From Buddleja alternifolia (lineage: Eukaryota > Streptophyta > Magnoliopsida > Lamiales > Scrophulariaceae): a stretch of 64,000 nucleotides of DNA. The notes beneath the pieces were generated by a model, which was given only the letters and a program-made list of their open reading frames with translations, searched no databases and was not told the origin of the DNA. The first letter of the stretch is position 1. Every line of letters starts with the position of its first letter. Position numbers and translations under genes: made by a program. The stretch is from NCBI GenBank assembly GCA_019426215.1, contig CM033408.1:25709953-25773952 (forward strand), given 5' to 3'. Shown here in pieces: positions 21,977-33,477 of this stretch.

Positions 21977-23107
21977 CATAAGAAAATTAGGAGGAACGAC
22001 CCTTTTTAATTGAAATTGTGACGAAAAGTCATATATATATTTTTTTATCAAAGTGCTATGACTTATTATCTTGTTCATTATCTCCTGACGAAAAGTAATT
22101 AATACATGACGACAAGGAGGGATGTCATGTCTTGAAATTAATGAATGTTGATGCCTAATTTAAATGTTGCATAATATTAAAGAATTGGTCATGCTAAATA
22201 ACTTTTTACAGTAACTGAGATGAATTCTGGTCTAGGGTTGAAAACAAATCAATTTACTCGATAGTTGACTTGAGATCAATCAAAAAGCTTCTTTGAGCAT
22301 TTTCTTTAGAGCTGACAAGCAAAACTTGAATACCTTTTTCCTGTTTGATAGATTTGGAGTTCAGCTGAAGCTCGAGTTGATTATCTAAAGACGGTAATAT
22401 ATATGTGTAGATGTCAAACTACTCAAGCTCGATTGGTGTTCAAATCGATTACAGTTCATTCGAGCTTGGTTCAAATTATCAATCAAACCATCTCAAACAC
22501 AGTTTTTCTAGCTCGATTCAGTTCATTTACACCTCTAAAACCGTCTCTAAATCCGTAGTACTACTTGACTCGACCGCTGAAATTTGAGATATTCTGTTCT
22601 GGGTAATTTTTTCAGTTTTTATAGTGACACAAAAATTAGAGAAATCAGGACCATGATAAAGAATGAGAAGGTAAATGCACACAGAATTAGTAAAAAAGTT
22701 ACTTTTAGCCTCTGTTCTACTACAAATGATGTTTGTATTGCTTCAAAGATAAATTTACAGAATCACAATCCACTTATTCGTATCCTTTGTGAAATATGCA
22801 GCTCTTGAAAAGTTATTGGAAAACCATGCTGGGAAATATGCTACGGGGGGATGAAGCTTTCCTGGTTTGTTACTTTTCTGATATATATATACACTTTAGC
22901 TTAGCAAATTTACGTATCCATGCACCCTTTACGAAGCTAAGTACATATTGGGATTGTGTTTGTGGCCAAGTCCAATTATTTTGAATTATAATCATGATTG
23001 CACTCGAATTTGACTGAGAAATTATAAATTGATTAAAATTTTCATTCTATTATGTCCTAAGATCATAATTCACTTAGACACAAGCAAACCCAAATTAGTC
23101 CAACTCT
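21977..23107 (+). repeat. GSTZ locus duplication, block A (no retrotransposon)
   Basis: This aligns with 25499-32197 once the Reina element is removed. It starts cataagaaaattagg and ends near agacacaagcaaac...ctct. It contains part of a GSTZ intron, one exon (22802-22864) and part of the next intron. Around 22170-22180 the sequence runs straight through the place where block B carries the 5.6-kb insertion, so it is an empty-site copy. Confidence 0.88.
22802..22864 (+). pseudogene. Duplicated GSTZ exon
   Basis: After an acceptor gcag the exon encodes LEKLLENHAGKYATG, then, after one extra G in a G run near 22850, DEAFL, followed by a GT donor. It matches the exon of zeta-class GSTs that follows ...HHIKKGFAA. 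The extra G shifts the frame. Other GSTZ exons are not found in block A, so the copy cannot make an enzyme by itself. Confidence 0.85.
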
Positions 23108-24381
23108 TCCGTAATTGATTAATTCACGAAAACCAATTATTTTATAATTAATTATACAATTAAGTGAACCAAATTCACCTCGAATAGTTGCATTGCAGAT
23201 ACAGAAAAATTTGATAGCATATTGGATTTGACAATTGCGAGTATGTTCTTTCTAGACATTTAAAAAGTTCTAATAAAGGGGTTTATTTGTATTTATTTTG
23301 CATCTTATTTCACATACACATGTTATATATATAATCCACGTAATATGTCTATTTAAGAAAAAAAATTATATAAAGTATAAACAGAGCAATACGAGATGAA
23401 ATCACATTTGATAAATGGACCAAGCAGGTTTGGATAGGACGAACCCTTTTTATACCCAAAAGCAAAATGAGCTTTTAAGCTTAAACTCTATCATTGTTAT
23501 TATGATTAAAAAACTCTAATAATATTTATGACATCTTAAATTTTATCATAATTACTTTCATAGTTTATATTTTTTTTTTGAAAAATTGATTTCAAAATTA
23601 ATTGATGCTAATTTAATTTGTGATGAATGAAAAATTAATCGAGCGAACTGATATTGATCAAATGATTGCATCCATACAGTTAGCGGCCGCGAATGTTCGC
23701 ACCACTGGGTGTATCTGACGACGATTACACACATCCAACTCTATAAATAAGTCCCCTCATTGGCAAAAAACTTTTGATTCATTTTTCTAACCTTGTTAAT
23801 AGAAGACAGTTCAAAACATAATTATGTTCGCCGATTCTCGGGATTTATAGTGCTATTATCACAAGAAATAAGTAGTATTTTGGGAGACGATTGTCATATT
23901 CCGTGAGCATGGATTGCGGGACAATATCGTTGTCAAAGTCTTGTCTTGATTTCTTCCTCTAAACAGTTTCGTGCTTAAACTACACAAGCCCTACATCAAA
24001 TTTCTCCAATTTTTTTCATATGTTATTTATTTATGGATAACTTACCAAAAAAAATTATTTATGGATAAATGTGTCTAGACCAAATTCAAGGAGATGCTAA
24101 AGTGATGGAATGCCGTCTTCTTCTTGATCGTAAAGTGAAGACAACAAATTGATATTTTCCTCCGAAGTCACGTCACATTTTCTATAATAATCTCTCATTT
24201 CAACCATACGCTCAAGAATTCCGAGTCCAAAGCGATACAATCATTTGTGTGAAGTGAGCTTTTCCGTTTGCAGAAGTTCTTCGATTAATGATGGTGAATC
24301 TCTCATACTCCGTTGATATCTTTATCAGTTTAATAAATTTTCTTAAATTTTCAGTATGATCTAGACTTTGATTATTGAACT
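23108..24381. other. Intergenic stretch upstream of GSTZ exon 1
   Basis: No gene recognised. It includes AT-rich sequence and a gcggccgc site near 23684. The last few hundred bases would have been the GSTZ promoter and 5' UTR, but no TATA box stands out. The frame at 24212-24409 lies antisense to the first exon and is not supported. Confidence 0.45.
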
Positions 24382-25554
24382 TAGGCAAGTGGCAATGGTG
24401 CAGAGTCAAAGAAGCTGAAGCTCTATTCTTATTGGCGGAGCTCTTGCTCTTGCCGCATCCGAATTGCTCTCAATTTGAAAGGTCCATTCAATTATTGAGT
24501 TTTTTTGTTGATTTCTTGAAATTGAGTCTTGAATTTTTGAGAAATTAACATGATTGGACTATGAGTACGTACCGATCAACTTACTCAAAGGAGAACAGAA
24601 ATCTCTTGGTTTGATTCTTTTCTTTATACCGTTTATTTTTGCGCTAGTTTCAATTTTCCAGTGGAATATGTGTAGTATAAGTTCATTGTGATTATGCAAT
24701 ATCTTGTTAAACCTTTTCTTTTCTTTTCATATTGTTTGGAGTGTAAAGTTTTTGAAGCTTAATCCACTTGGATATGTACCAGTTCTTGTCGACGGTGAGA
24801 CTGTAATTGCCGACTCTTTCGCTATCTTATTGGCAAGTTTCTTCATTCTAACATGCAATTGATTTAGTGAACATAGTCAATATTATGACTACACGATGTT
24901 GTGGATGATGAAGAATTGGTAATTTGCAGTATTTAGAAGAGAAGTATCCTCAGCATCCATTGTTGCCTCGGGATCTTTAGAAGAAGGCCCTCAATTACCA
25001 GGTCAAAAGTTTTTAAGGAAAAAGAGTTATTTGCTCTACGCTATTTACACTTACATTCCTTACTTCATCGGAGACAAAAAATGAATAGTTGTATTTGCTG
25101 TAATTTTGTTATTTTTGATTCATCGTAATTTTGTTATTTTTGGGCTGTACATCTTTTGGTTCTTCTGATGTGTATTCTGAGCTCTAGTTGTATTTCTCCT
25201 TGTCCTACTACTCATTACAGGTAGCAAATATTGTTGCTGCAAACATACAGTCTTATCAGAATCTACCTATCATTGTGAGTGTATGATCACCCTTGATTTC
25301 AATTCATGTCACTTACTGGACATGGCTGTTTCAGATGTGAATTAGATATATTTTTCACTATAAGAAGGAAGATAATTCTCTTTCTTTTGTATATTCCAAA
25401 AATCAGGGGTACATTAAGGAAAACCTTGGCCCTGAGGAGATGCTTGCTTGGGTTCAACATCATATACGCAAATGATTTACTGGTAAGCTTTCCGTGAGCA
25501 TAAGAAAATTAGGAGGAATGACTCTTTTTAATTGAAATTGCGACGGAAAGTCAT

Positions 25555-25582
25555 ACATATACATATATATACATATTACGCA

Positions 25583-25639
<57 letters not shown>
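25555..25639. repeat. (AT)n microsatellite
   Basis: A long run of alternating TA with a few interruptions, in the GSTZ intron. Block A has only a very short counterpart near 22030. Confidence 0.85.
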
Positions 25640-25642
<3 letters not shown>

Positions 25643-25769
25643 GTCAGAGTACTATGACAAAATGCAGCCAAAAGGAATTAATACATGATGACAAGGAGGG
25701 ATGTCATGTCTTGAATTTAATAAATGTTGATGCTTAATTTAACAGCATAATATTAAAGAGTTGGACATC

Positions 25770-26298
25770 TGGAATTTAGAACTAGAATAGGGATTGGGGA
25801 TGGGAATTTAGGGGAATAAGATACAGAAATTGAGAGACTGGAAAATAGAATTTACTCATTCAATACTTGTGTTCATAATACACTTTTGGGGGATTTAAAG
25901 GAAAACTAAAACAGAAATAACTAAAAAGGAATAAAATCTAATGTTGCATTGTTAAAGGTCTTGAGTGTGCCTTTAGCTGATGAGTTTGTTATCCACATGG
26001 CTGCTCGTACTTTGCGCAGGTATTTTGTTTGTTGTTGGTGCCAGATTCAATATCAGCCACTGGATTGGAATGAAATGGAGCGGTCATGATGGGTTCTTCA
26101 ATGGGTAATGCGGAGTCGTGTAATGGGTTACGTGGCGGCTTGTGAGCGTGACAGTGAATTAATGGGATGGTCACGTTTTGGGCATCTTCCTCTGTTTTAA
26201 TCCAACGGCGATCCCCTGTTTTGTAGATCCAACTGTCCTTCAATTCTGCATATTCAGACAAAATTAGGGATTTGAGTCCCAATTGCGTGTTTGTGACA
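25770..26298 (-). repeat. 3' LTR of the Reina-type element
   Basis: It matches 30865-31418 with scattered substitutions and small indels. The minus-strand start is TGTCACAAACACGC. The end near 25770 lacks several bases found in the other LTR. Confidence 0.85.
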
Positions 26299-26649
26299 TT
26301 GCCCCCCCTGTTGTCCAGATCCTTGTCCCCAAGGATCAAAGGGGGGAAATTTGGAACGGATGTATGGAAAATCCTTCCGAGTAGCTTTATCCAGTTCCAA
26401 ATAAACCCATTCAACTAGGATTTGAGCAACAAGCGAGCCATTCCGTGAACTGATGCGTTTGTTGAGTACTGCTGCTGGAAAATGTTTGATTTGGCGATCT
26501 GTGTTGGTGGCAGGGAGCCGAGTGGATGGAAAATGATGAGTGCTGATCTTCTTCTTCTTCTTCTTCAGGAGTGAGACGTGGAATGCAGGATGAATGTGAC
26601 TGCTAGCAGGTAAGTCCAACTTGTAAGCGACTAATCTGACTTTTTGCAA
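26254..26649 (-). pseudogene. Integrase C-terminus and chromodomain
   Basis: A 131-residue open segment. VAYKLDLPASSHIHPAFHVS is the conserved linker after the integrase core of plant chromoviruses. It is followed by a lysine run and the chromodomain, LVAQILVEWVYLE and FPPFDPWGQG. Chromodomains are thought to guide integration to marked chromatin. The frame runs past the end of the interior into the 3' LTR. Together with 26631-26864 it forms the 3' part of pol. Confidence 0.8.
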
Positions 26650-27145
26650 GATTTTGAATGGTCCATAGTATTTAGGTGCGAATTTGACGTTTCTTCTGAG
26701 TGATAATGATGTCTGACGATAAGGTTGTAGTCTGAGATAAACTTTCTCTCCTTCTGTGAATGTCTTTCTGTGCGATTCTTGTTTGCGTAGAACTTCATGC
26801 GGTGTTGAGCTTGCTGTAGATTTTCCCTGAGCAGTTGTGTGGTGTGCTGCCTGTCTTGTAGCATTTCTGTAACTGATTTGTTATCGGTGTGTGCATAAGG
26901 GCCTAGTGTGGTGTGTGTGGGATTGTGACCATGAAGTACTTGGAAAGGGGTAACTTTTAGACTAGTGTGGTAATTAGTGTTGTACCAAAATTCAGATAAA
27001 GGTAGCCATCCACTCCAGCCCTTAGGTCTGGTGTATCACATACATCTTAAGTAGTTAGTTTTATGCATACTGGTTGACTCGTTCTGTTTGGCCATCAGAT
27101 TGGGGGTGGTAAGCCGAAGTAACATCTAGTGAAGTGCCTAATAAC

Positions 27146-27551
27146 CTAAACAGTGATTTCCAAAAAGAATTGGTGAAAAGCTTCTCTATCAGTGACAACG
27201 CTGAGTGGGATACCATGTAATTTAAAAATGGAGTCAAAAAATAACTGGGCTAAAATTTCAGAAGCGTAAGGGTGCTTAAGGGGTAAAAAAATGAGCATAT
27301 TTGGTTGATCTGTCCACCATGACCCATATAGAAGTTTTGCCATCTGAGAATGGCCAACCATCTATAAAGTCCATTGGGAAGTGAATCCAGGCCTGTGTGG
27401 GAATAGGAAGGGGTTGTAGTAGGCCTGGATATGCCAAAGTCTCATGTTTGGTCCTTTGGCATACATCACAAGATTTAACACAATTGAGAACATCTCTTTT
27501 AAGACCATCCCAAAAAAAAAAAAAAAGCTTTAATTCTGTAATAAGTACCAT
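27146..27551 (-). pseudogene. Integrase core
   Basis: Two overlapping frames give CVKSCDVCQRTKHE (end of the zinc-binding domain), PMDFIDGWPFSDGKT (first catalytic D), then FKLHGIPLSVVTDRE (second catalytic D region, changed from the usual SDRD). A frame change lies near 27280-27360. It is too damaged to work. Confidence 0.82.
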
Positions 27552-28000
27552 TAATACCTGAATGGCCTCCCAGTCCAGTGTCGTGCATAGACTATATACT
27601 CTTCCCTCTTAAAGCTCCAACATCCCCAATACAAACTCTGTTCTTAGTTCTTATCAATTCTGATTGGTAACTGTAGTCAGGATAAGCACTGCTGTCAACA
27701 GATTTAAATGATGTGTTGATAAAGAGGATCAGACGAGTAGCTCTATTGGATTTCAGTAATTGCCTAGTAGTGTCCTTCCTTGTGTTCCACCCTTGAAAGT
27801 GCATCTGCCACCCTGTTTTCAGTACCTTTCTTGTAGTGTACTTCATAATGCAAGCCGATGAGCTTAGACACCCATTTTTGCTGCAAAATAGTATGAACCC
27901 TTTTGGTCCAAAATATGTTTCAAACTTTTCTGATCTGTCCTAATGATAAAGGGCTGGCCCTGAACATAGTGTTTCCATTTGGTGACAGCCATGAGGATGG

Positions 28001-28895
28001 CTAAGAATTCCTTTTTATAGATAGATACGGCCTGGTTTTGATGCCCAATGCTTTGCTAAGGAAAGCAATAGGCCTGGTCTCTTGCATTAAAACAGCACCT
28101 ACTCCTTTATCATAAGCATCTATCTCAATTATAAAGGTGAAAGAAAAATTGGGAAGAGTTAACACAGGTGTGACAGTCATGGCTTGTTTAAGGTTTTCAA
28201 ACGCTTGGGTAGCTGATTCATTCCAATGGAACCCATTCTTTTTCAGCAACTCAGTGAGGGGCTTGCTTCTTAACCCATACCCCTTAATAAACTTTCTATA
28301 ATACCCAGTTAGCCATAGGAATCCTCTAAGAGATTTAACATTCTTGGGTAGGAGCCAGTTAACCGTGCAATCAATCTTGGTAGGGTCTGTAGCAACCCCA
28401 TTTTCAGAAATGATACGACCCTAAGTATTCAACAGTAGAGGTACCAAAAAAACATTTGCTCATTTTAGCATACAATTTATGTGATCTAAGTAAAGACAGG
28501 ACCTGTTTGAGGTGTAAAAGATGTTCATCCCAGGTTTTGCTATAAGTAAGTGTGTCATCAAAGAAAACTAATACTGATTTCCTTAAATAAGATTAAAAAA
28601 CATGGTTCATTAAGGATTGAAAAGTGGAGGGAGCATTACACAACCAAAAGGGCATAACAAGTAACTCATAATGGCCTTGATGAGTGATAAAACTTGTTTT
28701 GAAAACATCTTCCTGCTTTATTTTAATCTGAAAGTAGCCAGCCCTGAGATTAATCTTTGAAAAAAATTTAGCCCCATGAAGCTCATCTAGTGACTCGTCA
28801 ATAATAGGTATAGGGAAATTATGCTTCACAGTGAGGATATTGAGGTATCTGTAATCAATACAGAGCCTCCAACTGCCATCCTTTTTCTTCACCAA
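28001..28895 (-). pseudogene. Reverse transcriptase and RNase H
   Basis: The segment [19 protein letters not shown] opens the RT, with [12 protein letters not shown] and a catalytic region reading VFFDD near 28550-28570, where Y-x-D-D or F-x-D-D is expected. RNase H follows with ATQAFENLKQAM and FIIEIDAYDKGVGAVLMQE. Stops and frameshifts separate them (28250-28590). RT here would copy element RNA to DNA; this copy cannot. Confidence 0.85.
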
Positions 28896-29416
28896 GAGTA
28901 CAGGTCAGGCGAAGGGGCTTTGACTGGGCTTGATAACCCCAGCTTCAAGCATTCCTTTTACCAAATTTTCTATTTCCGTTTTTTGAGCATAAGGATACCT
29001 GTAAAGGTATTGCTTTTTGGGAACTGAATTAGGAAATAGAGTAATCTGGTGCTCAATAACTCTATCAGGTGGTAACTCAGTTGGCTCAGTGAACACATCT
29101 TGTATTCTTGTAAAAGATTGTCTAGGTCAGTGGATGTGTGAGTGGTTTCAAAGGCAGTGACAGAAAACAATTGCCCAAAAATGCTATACCCACCCCTTTT
29201 AAAAAACTTGTTGAGGGACTTGGCAGAAATCATTTTAAGTTCCCCTGTTTGTGTTATAGCTTTCATAACAATCTTCCTACCACTTCTAGAAATAGTCACC
29301 TTCATTTTATGGTAGTCAAAACTCAACAGGACTATCCAATCACCACCAAGGACCATATCACAGCCAGCAAGTTTGATTACCCTGATAGGGTAAATAAACA
29401 TGTGTCCCTGTATGCA

Positions 29417-29638
29417 CTAGGTGAAATCAGGGCAGAGGGTTCTACTAACCATTTTGCTGCCATCTGCTACGCTCACCATCATGGGTGTAGTGTGCTGCAG
29501 ATTACAACCAAGTTGGTGAGCAGTACCTTCATCAAGGAAGCTATGGTTACTACAGCTGTCTATTAAGATGTGGATTTCATGGTGGTTGACAAGTCCTTTA
29601 ATTCTAAGCGTGTACATATCTGTTTCCAGATAGAGCAT
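29417..29638 (-). pseudogene. Aspartic protease segment
   Basis: HILIDSCSNHSFLDEGTA corresponds to the protease active site. The usual D-S/T-G appears as D-S-C, which would be inactivating. It lies between gag and reverse transcriptase, as expected. Confidence 0.75.
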
Positions 29639-29687
29639 TCAAAGATAAAGTCATGTCATCTGCCATGATTTCCTCTTCATTGATAGG

Positions 29688-30820
29688 TTAAGCCTCAATG
29701 TCTTGCACATTAGCTAACTCTTCCTCCTCAGACGTCAAGAGATATTTCTGCCTATTTTTGCACCTATGTCCTACATTAAAAATCTCATCACAATTATAGC
29801 ATAAGCTTTTCTCCCTCCTAGCCCTCATCTCAGCTGCTGTTAAAAGTTTTCTGGTTCCTTGGTTAGAGTCAGGCGGTTTAAAAGGGGGTTTAGGTGGGAT
29901 TATGGAATTTCTGTTTGGTGGGTTAAAATTCTGGGTATGTCTGTTTGAGAGGTAGGTTTTGTGGTTTAGGTTAGCTCTTTTGAGGATGGCTTCCACAGTG
30001 GTTTCCTGTTTTTTGGCTAGTGAAATGGCTTTGTGGAAAGTATGTGGTCTCATGGACATTACAACATCCCTTATATCTTCTCTTAAACCACTAACAAAGC
30101 TAGTAACAAAAAACCCAGGTAAATCACTGTTAAAAATAAGCATGTGTGACTTAAAGTTCCTCAAATTGTTCTAGGTATTCAGTAACAGTACCTGTTTACA
30201 GTAATTGATTGAACTCACCCACAATCAAATCAAGATCCTGCTCATCAAACCTCTCCAGTATAGCTGTAGCAAACTGAGACCAAGTAGGTAGATCTCTGCC
30301 CTCTATGAAACTTTGAAACCACAGCTCAGCCTTCCGTTCTAAATGGATGGATGCTAAAGGTACCTTCTGGTCATCTGTTATGGTTGAAACAACTTGGAAG
30401 TATCTATTACATTTTTTAATCCAAGTAGTAGGGTTGTCACCATGAAAGTGGGGGAACTCAACCTTTGGAAATGGTGTGTAGCTTGAGTGATTATTAATAC
30501 CCCCTGGTTCAGCTGCATGCTCCTGCCTGTGTTACGATGTAGATCCTCTTTCTGCTGCAGCTGATAAGCCCTCTCCCAGGATAGATTTGTTTTTGTTGTA
30601 GGTTTGCATTTGTTCCACCATCCTCTGGATCTGCTGTTGAATCATTATGTGATTTGCCTCCATAGAAAGCCTGCATACTGGATTGAAAGTTGACTAGATT
30701 CTCCAGCTGATTTTGTATGTGTTTTTCACTGGATTATCTGAGTGTACGTTCCTCCATCAACATTATCTCCTGTTTCTTGTGAGCTTCCATCACATCCTTG
30801 AGTCTTGTAGAACCTGCCAT
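29688..30820 (-). pseudogene. Gag of the Reina-type element
   Basis: From an ATG at 30820 on the minus strand the translation shows EFPHFHGDNPTTWIKKCNRY, AELWFQSF and FATAILERFDEQD (gag capsid domain). It then gives SFVSGLREDIRDVV and a zinc knuckle, CYNCDEIFNVGHRC. Stops and frameshifts interrupt it, notably near 30195, 30525 and 30735. The open segment 29688-30164 covers the C-terminal 158 residues. Confidence 0.82.
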
Positions 30821-30864
30821 AGTGACCCTATAACCCTCCGAGGATAGAGGCTCTGGATACTAAA

Positions 30865-31418
30865 TGATAAGAACTTAGAACTAGAACAGGGATTGGGGAT
30901 GGGAATTAAGGGGAATAAGATACAGAATTGAGAGAGAATTGAGAGACTGGAAAATAGAATCTACTCATTCAATACTTGTGTTCATAATACACTTTTGGGG
31001 GATTTAAAGGAAAACTGAAACAGAAATAGCTAAAAAGGAATAAAATCTAATGCTGCATTGTGTGACGGTCTTGGGTGTGCCTTCAGCTGATGAGTTTGTT
31101 ATCCACGTGGCTGCAAATGAAGGATCGTACTCTGCGCAGGTATTTCGTTTGTTGTTGGTGCCAGATTCAATATCAGCCATTGGATTGGAATGAAATGGAG
31201 TGGTCATGATGGGTTCTTCAATGGGTAATGCAGCGTTGTGTAATGGGTTACATGGCGGCTTGTGAGCGTGACAGCAAATTAATGGGACGGTGACATTTTG
31301 GGCATCTTCCTCTGTTCTAATCCAACGGCGATCCCCTTTTTTTTAGATCCAATGGTCCTTCAATTGTGCATATTCAGACAGAATTAGGGATTTGAGCCCC
31401 AATTGCGTGTTTGTGACA
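30865..31418 (-). repeat. 5' LTR of the Reina-type element
   Basis: 554 bp. It carries a short internal duplication (gagagaattgagag near 30930) not present in the other LTR. The primer site lies just left of it on the plus strand. Confidence 0.85.
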
Positions 31419-32596
31419 TCATCCTAAGTAACTTTTACATTAATTGAGATGATTTCTCGTCTATGGTTGAAAAAACAAAAACTACTCGATACTTGACTCG
31501 AGATCAACCGAAAAGCTCGTTTGAGCATGTTCTGTAGAGCTAACAAGCAAAAGCTTGAATACCTTTTTCCTGTTTGATAGATTTAGAGCTCAATTGAAGC
31601 TCGAGTCGATTAATTAAAAACGGTAATATATATGTGTAAAAGACAAGCTGCTCAAGCTCGATTGGTGTTCAACTTGATTACAGTTCGTTCAAGCTTGATT
31701 CAATTATCAATCAAACCACAGAGTTGTATCTTTAAGTATAGTGTAGCTTTTGGGAAAGACGGACAAAAGCCACTAGAAATAGTAAAAAAATTACTTCTAG
31801 CCTCTGTCAGCCTAGCTGTCTACTACAAATAATGTTTGTATTGCTGCAAAGATAAAATTTACAAACTCACAGTCCGTTTATGTGATTCCTCTAAAAAATA
31901 TGCAGCTCTTGAGAAGCTATTGGAAAATCATGCTGGGAAATATGCTTGGGGGGGGAGCTTGGTTTGTTACTTTTCTGATACATACTTTCCTTTAGCAAAT
32001 TTACGTATCCATGCACCCTTTACGAAGCTAAGTACATATTAGAATGTTGTTTGTGGCCAAGTCCATTTATTTTGAATTATATTCATGATTTGGACAAGAA
32101 ATTAACTGAAGTTATAAATTGATCAAAAATCTTCATTCTATTATGTCCTAAGCTCGTAATTCACTTAGACACAAGCAAACAGAAATAGTCTAACTCTGAC
32201 GATGTCATGTAGTATATCGCTTCGCATAAACTATAATGAAATCAAACTATCCGGTTTGTTGTATTGATCATTTTATTCATGTTATCTGGTAAAAATGGGT
32301 AATGTTTGATTGTAGGGTATACAGTTTCAGGGTGATTTCTTTCTAGCACCCCAGATTGATGGTGCTGTCAGAACATTCAGTGTTGACATGGTAGGCCTTC
32401 ATCAATTACGAATTCCTCAACATTTGTGTGTGTATCCATGTATTAGTATTAGTATTTGTGTTAGCCTCGTTAAATATTCATGATTAATGAGCAAAATGAA
32501 TTTCCTAGTCTGGCTAAGATTAACGAGTCGTATGGAGAGCATCCTGCTTTTCAAGAAGCTATGCCCTGAAAGCAGCCTGATACAGGACTCGGGTAA

Positions 32597-33470
32597 TTAC
32601 TCTTTTGAGAAGAAACCATTGTCTACCTTGTCCTTGTAAACATGCTTAAAAATCGGATCCTCTATTACGATTTGGTGCTTCATCTTGTATTTCACATACC
32701 ATTTTATAGATGTAAAGATAAATACTAAGGCTATGTGTGGATCTTAGATTTTCTATGAGGAGAATATTTCCGTTACTTCAAAAGATTTTGTTTGGATTGA
32801 TGAATTTGGATTTAAGAAATGGTTTTAAATGACTCTAGACTAGGACATTATTCTTTATTTATCAGAGATTTTCCTTTTTCATTTCCTTTTCGTTGTAGGA
32901 ACCTTGATCTAAACATAGCATGAATTGGAATAAACAAAATGCCCTTTAAAGTGACTAGCTAGCTCTTGCTAATTCGTCATACGGGCACTCGGACTTCTTG
33001 AGAATATTTTAAGAGCTTATGATATTGCAAGTGTCTAATGCGATAAAACTTATTCCCATTCTTTCACATGTGCTTATCTTCTCATCTTAATGCTCCGTAC
33101 TGATTCATCTCGTTAGTACGTTATAATTCTCAAGAGTCGGAATGTTTTGGACATACATATGCCAACAACTCTTTACTGTTTTCTGTATGTCTTCCTCATG
33201 GCCCTTTTTACTGCAACAATCTGATATGATGTGTAGTTCCATGCCAAAGGGAAAGCTGAAGATGCGTAGTTACTCTCTCTTGATCATAAAAACAAGATCA
33301 TGTTCTTAATTAACAAAAAACTACTTCCAAGAAACCAAGACGATAAATATTAATCATAAGAAATCTGCTGTGCATTAAAAGGTGAAAAAAAGAAAAAACT
33401 CTGATAACATTATATCCCCTACAGAATGTATTATTCGCCTTCATCCAATAACAATGTGATCTTCAGCCTC
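32597..33470. other. Spacer between the GSTZ pseudogene and the F-box gene
   Basis: No gene recognised. The last part (about 33420-33477) may be 3' UTR of the F-box transcript if its proposed intron is real. Confidence 0.45.
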
Positions 33471-33477
33471 CGATCAT

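Larger units (their letters stand above)
25770..31418 (-). mobile_element. Decayed Ty3/gypsy chromovirus (Reina type) in a GSTZ intron
   Basis: LTR-like ends lie at 25770-26298 and 30865-31418. The interior on the minus strand runs gag, protease, reverse transcriptase, RNase H, integrase, chromodomain. The size (5.65 kb, LTRs about 0.53-0.55 kb) and the C-terminal chromodomain fit the Reina lineage. The flanks acatc (25765-25769) and tcatc (31419-31423) are a target duplication with one mismatch. A degenerate initiator-tRNA-Met primer site (tagtatccagagcc, minus strand near 30850-30864) and a G-rich polypurine tract (26299-26308) are present. Many frameshifts and stops make it inactive. Confidence 0.9.
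25499..32197 (+). repeat. GSTZ locus duplication, block B (with Reina insertion)
   Basis: This is the counterpart of 21977-23107. It starts 16 bp inside the intron after the exon ending at 25482, includes the LEK exon at 31906, and ends in the next intron. Without the Reina element it is about 1.05 kb. Confidence 0.88.
24382..32596 (+). pseudogene. GSTZ: Zeta-class glutathione S-transferase (maleylacetoacetate isomerase) pseudogene
   Basis: Exons read in order as a plant GSTZ, the cytosolic enzyme of tyrosine breakdown. 24385-24481: KLKLYSYWRSSCSCRIRIAL, keeping the SSC active-site motif. About 24740-24832: [18 protein letters not shown]. 24930-25001: YLEEKYPQHPLLPRDL. 25221-25274: ANIVAANIQ. 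25407-25482: LGPEEMLAWVQHHI. 31906 to about 31950: LEKLLENHAGKYA. 32331-32390: FLAPQIDGAV. About 32500-32596: PAFQEAMP...KQPD. Damage is plain. The expected ATG before ASGNG is TAG (24382-24384). The exon carrying the YEYKAVNL-type segment is not found. In-frame stops lie at 24978-24980 and 25473-25475, and one in the last exon near 32566. Block B's LEK exon is shifted. The third-to-last intron holds a 5.6-kb Reina element. One donor is GC (24833-24834). No functional enzyme is expected. Confidence 0.9.

Noticed and set aside
29138..29566. 142-residue plus-strand frame
   Set aside because: Antisense shadow of the protease/gag region of the Reina-type element.
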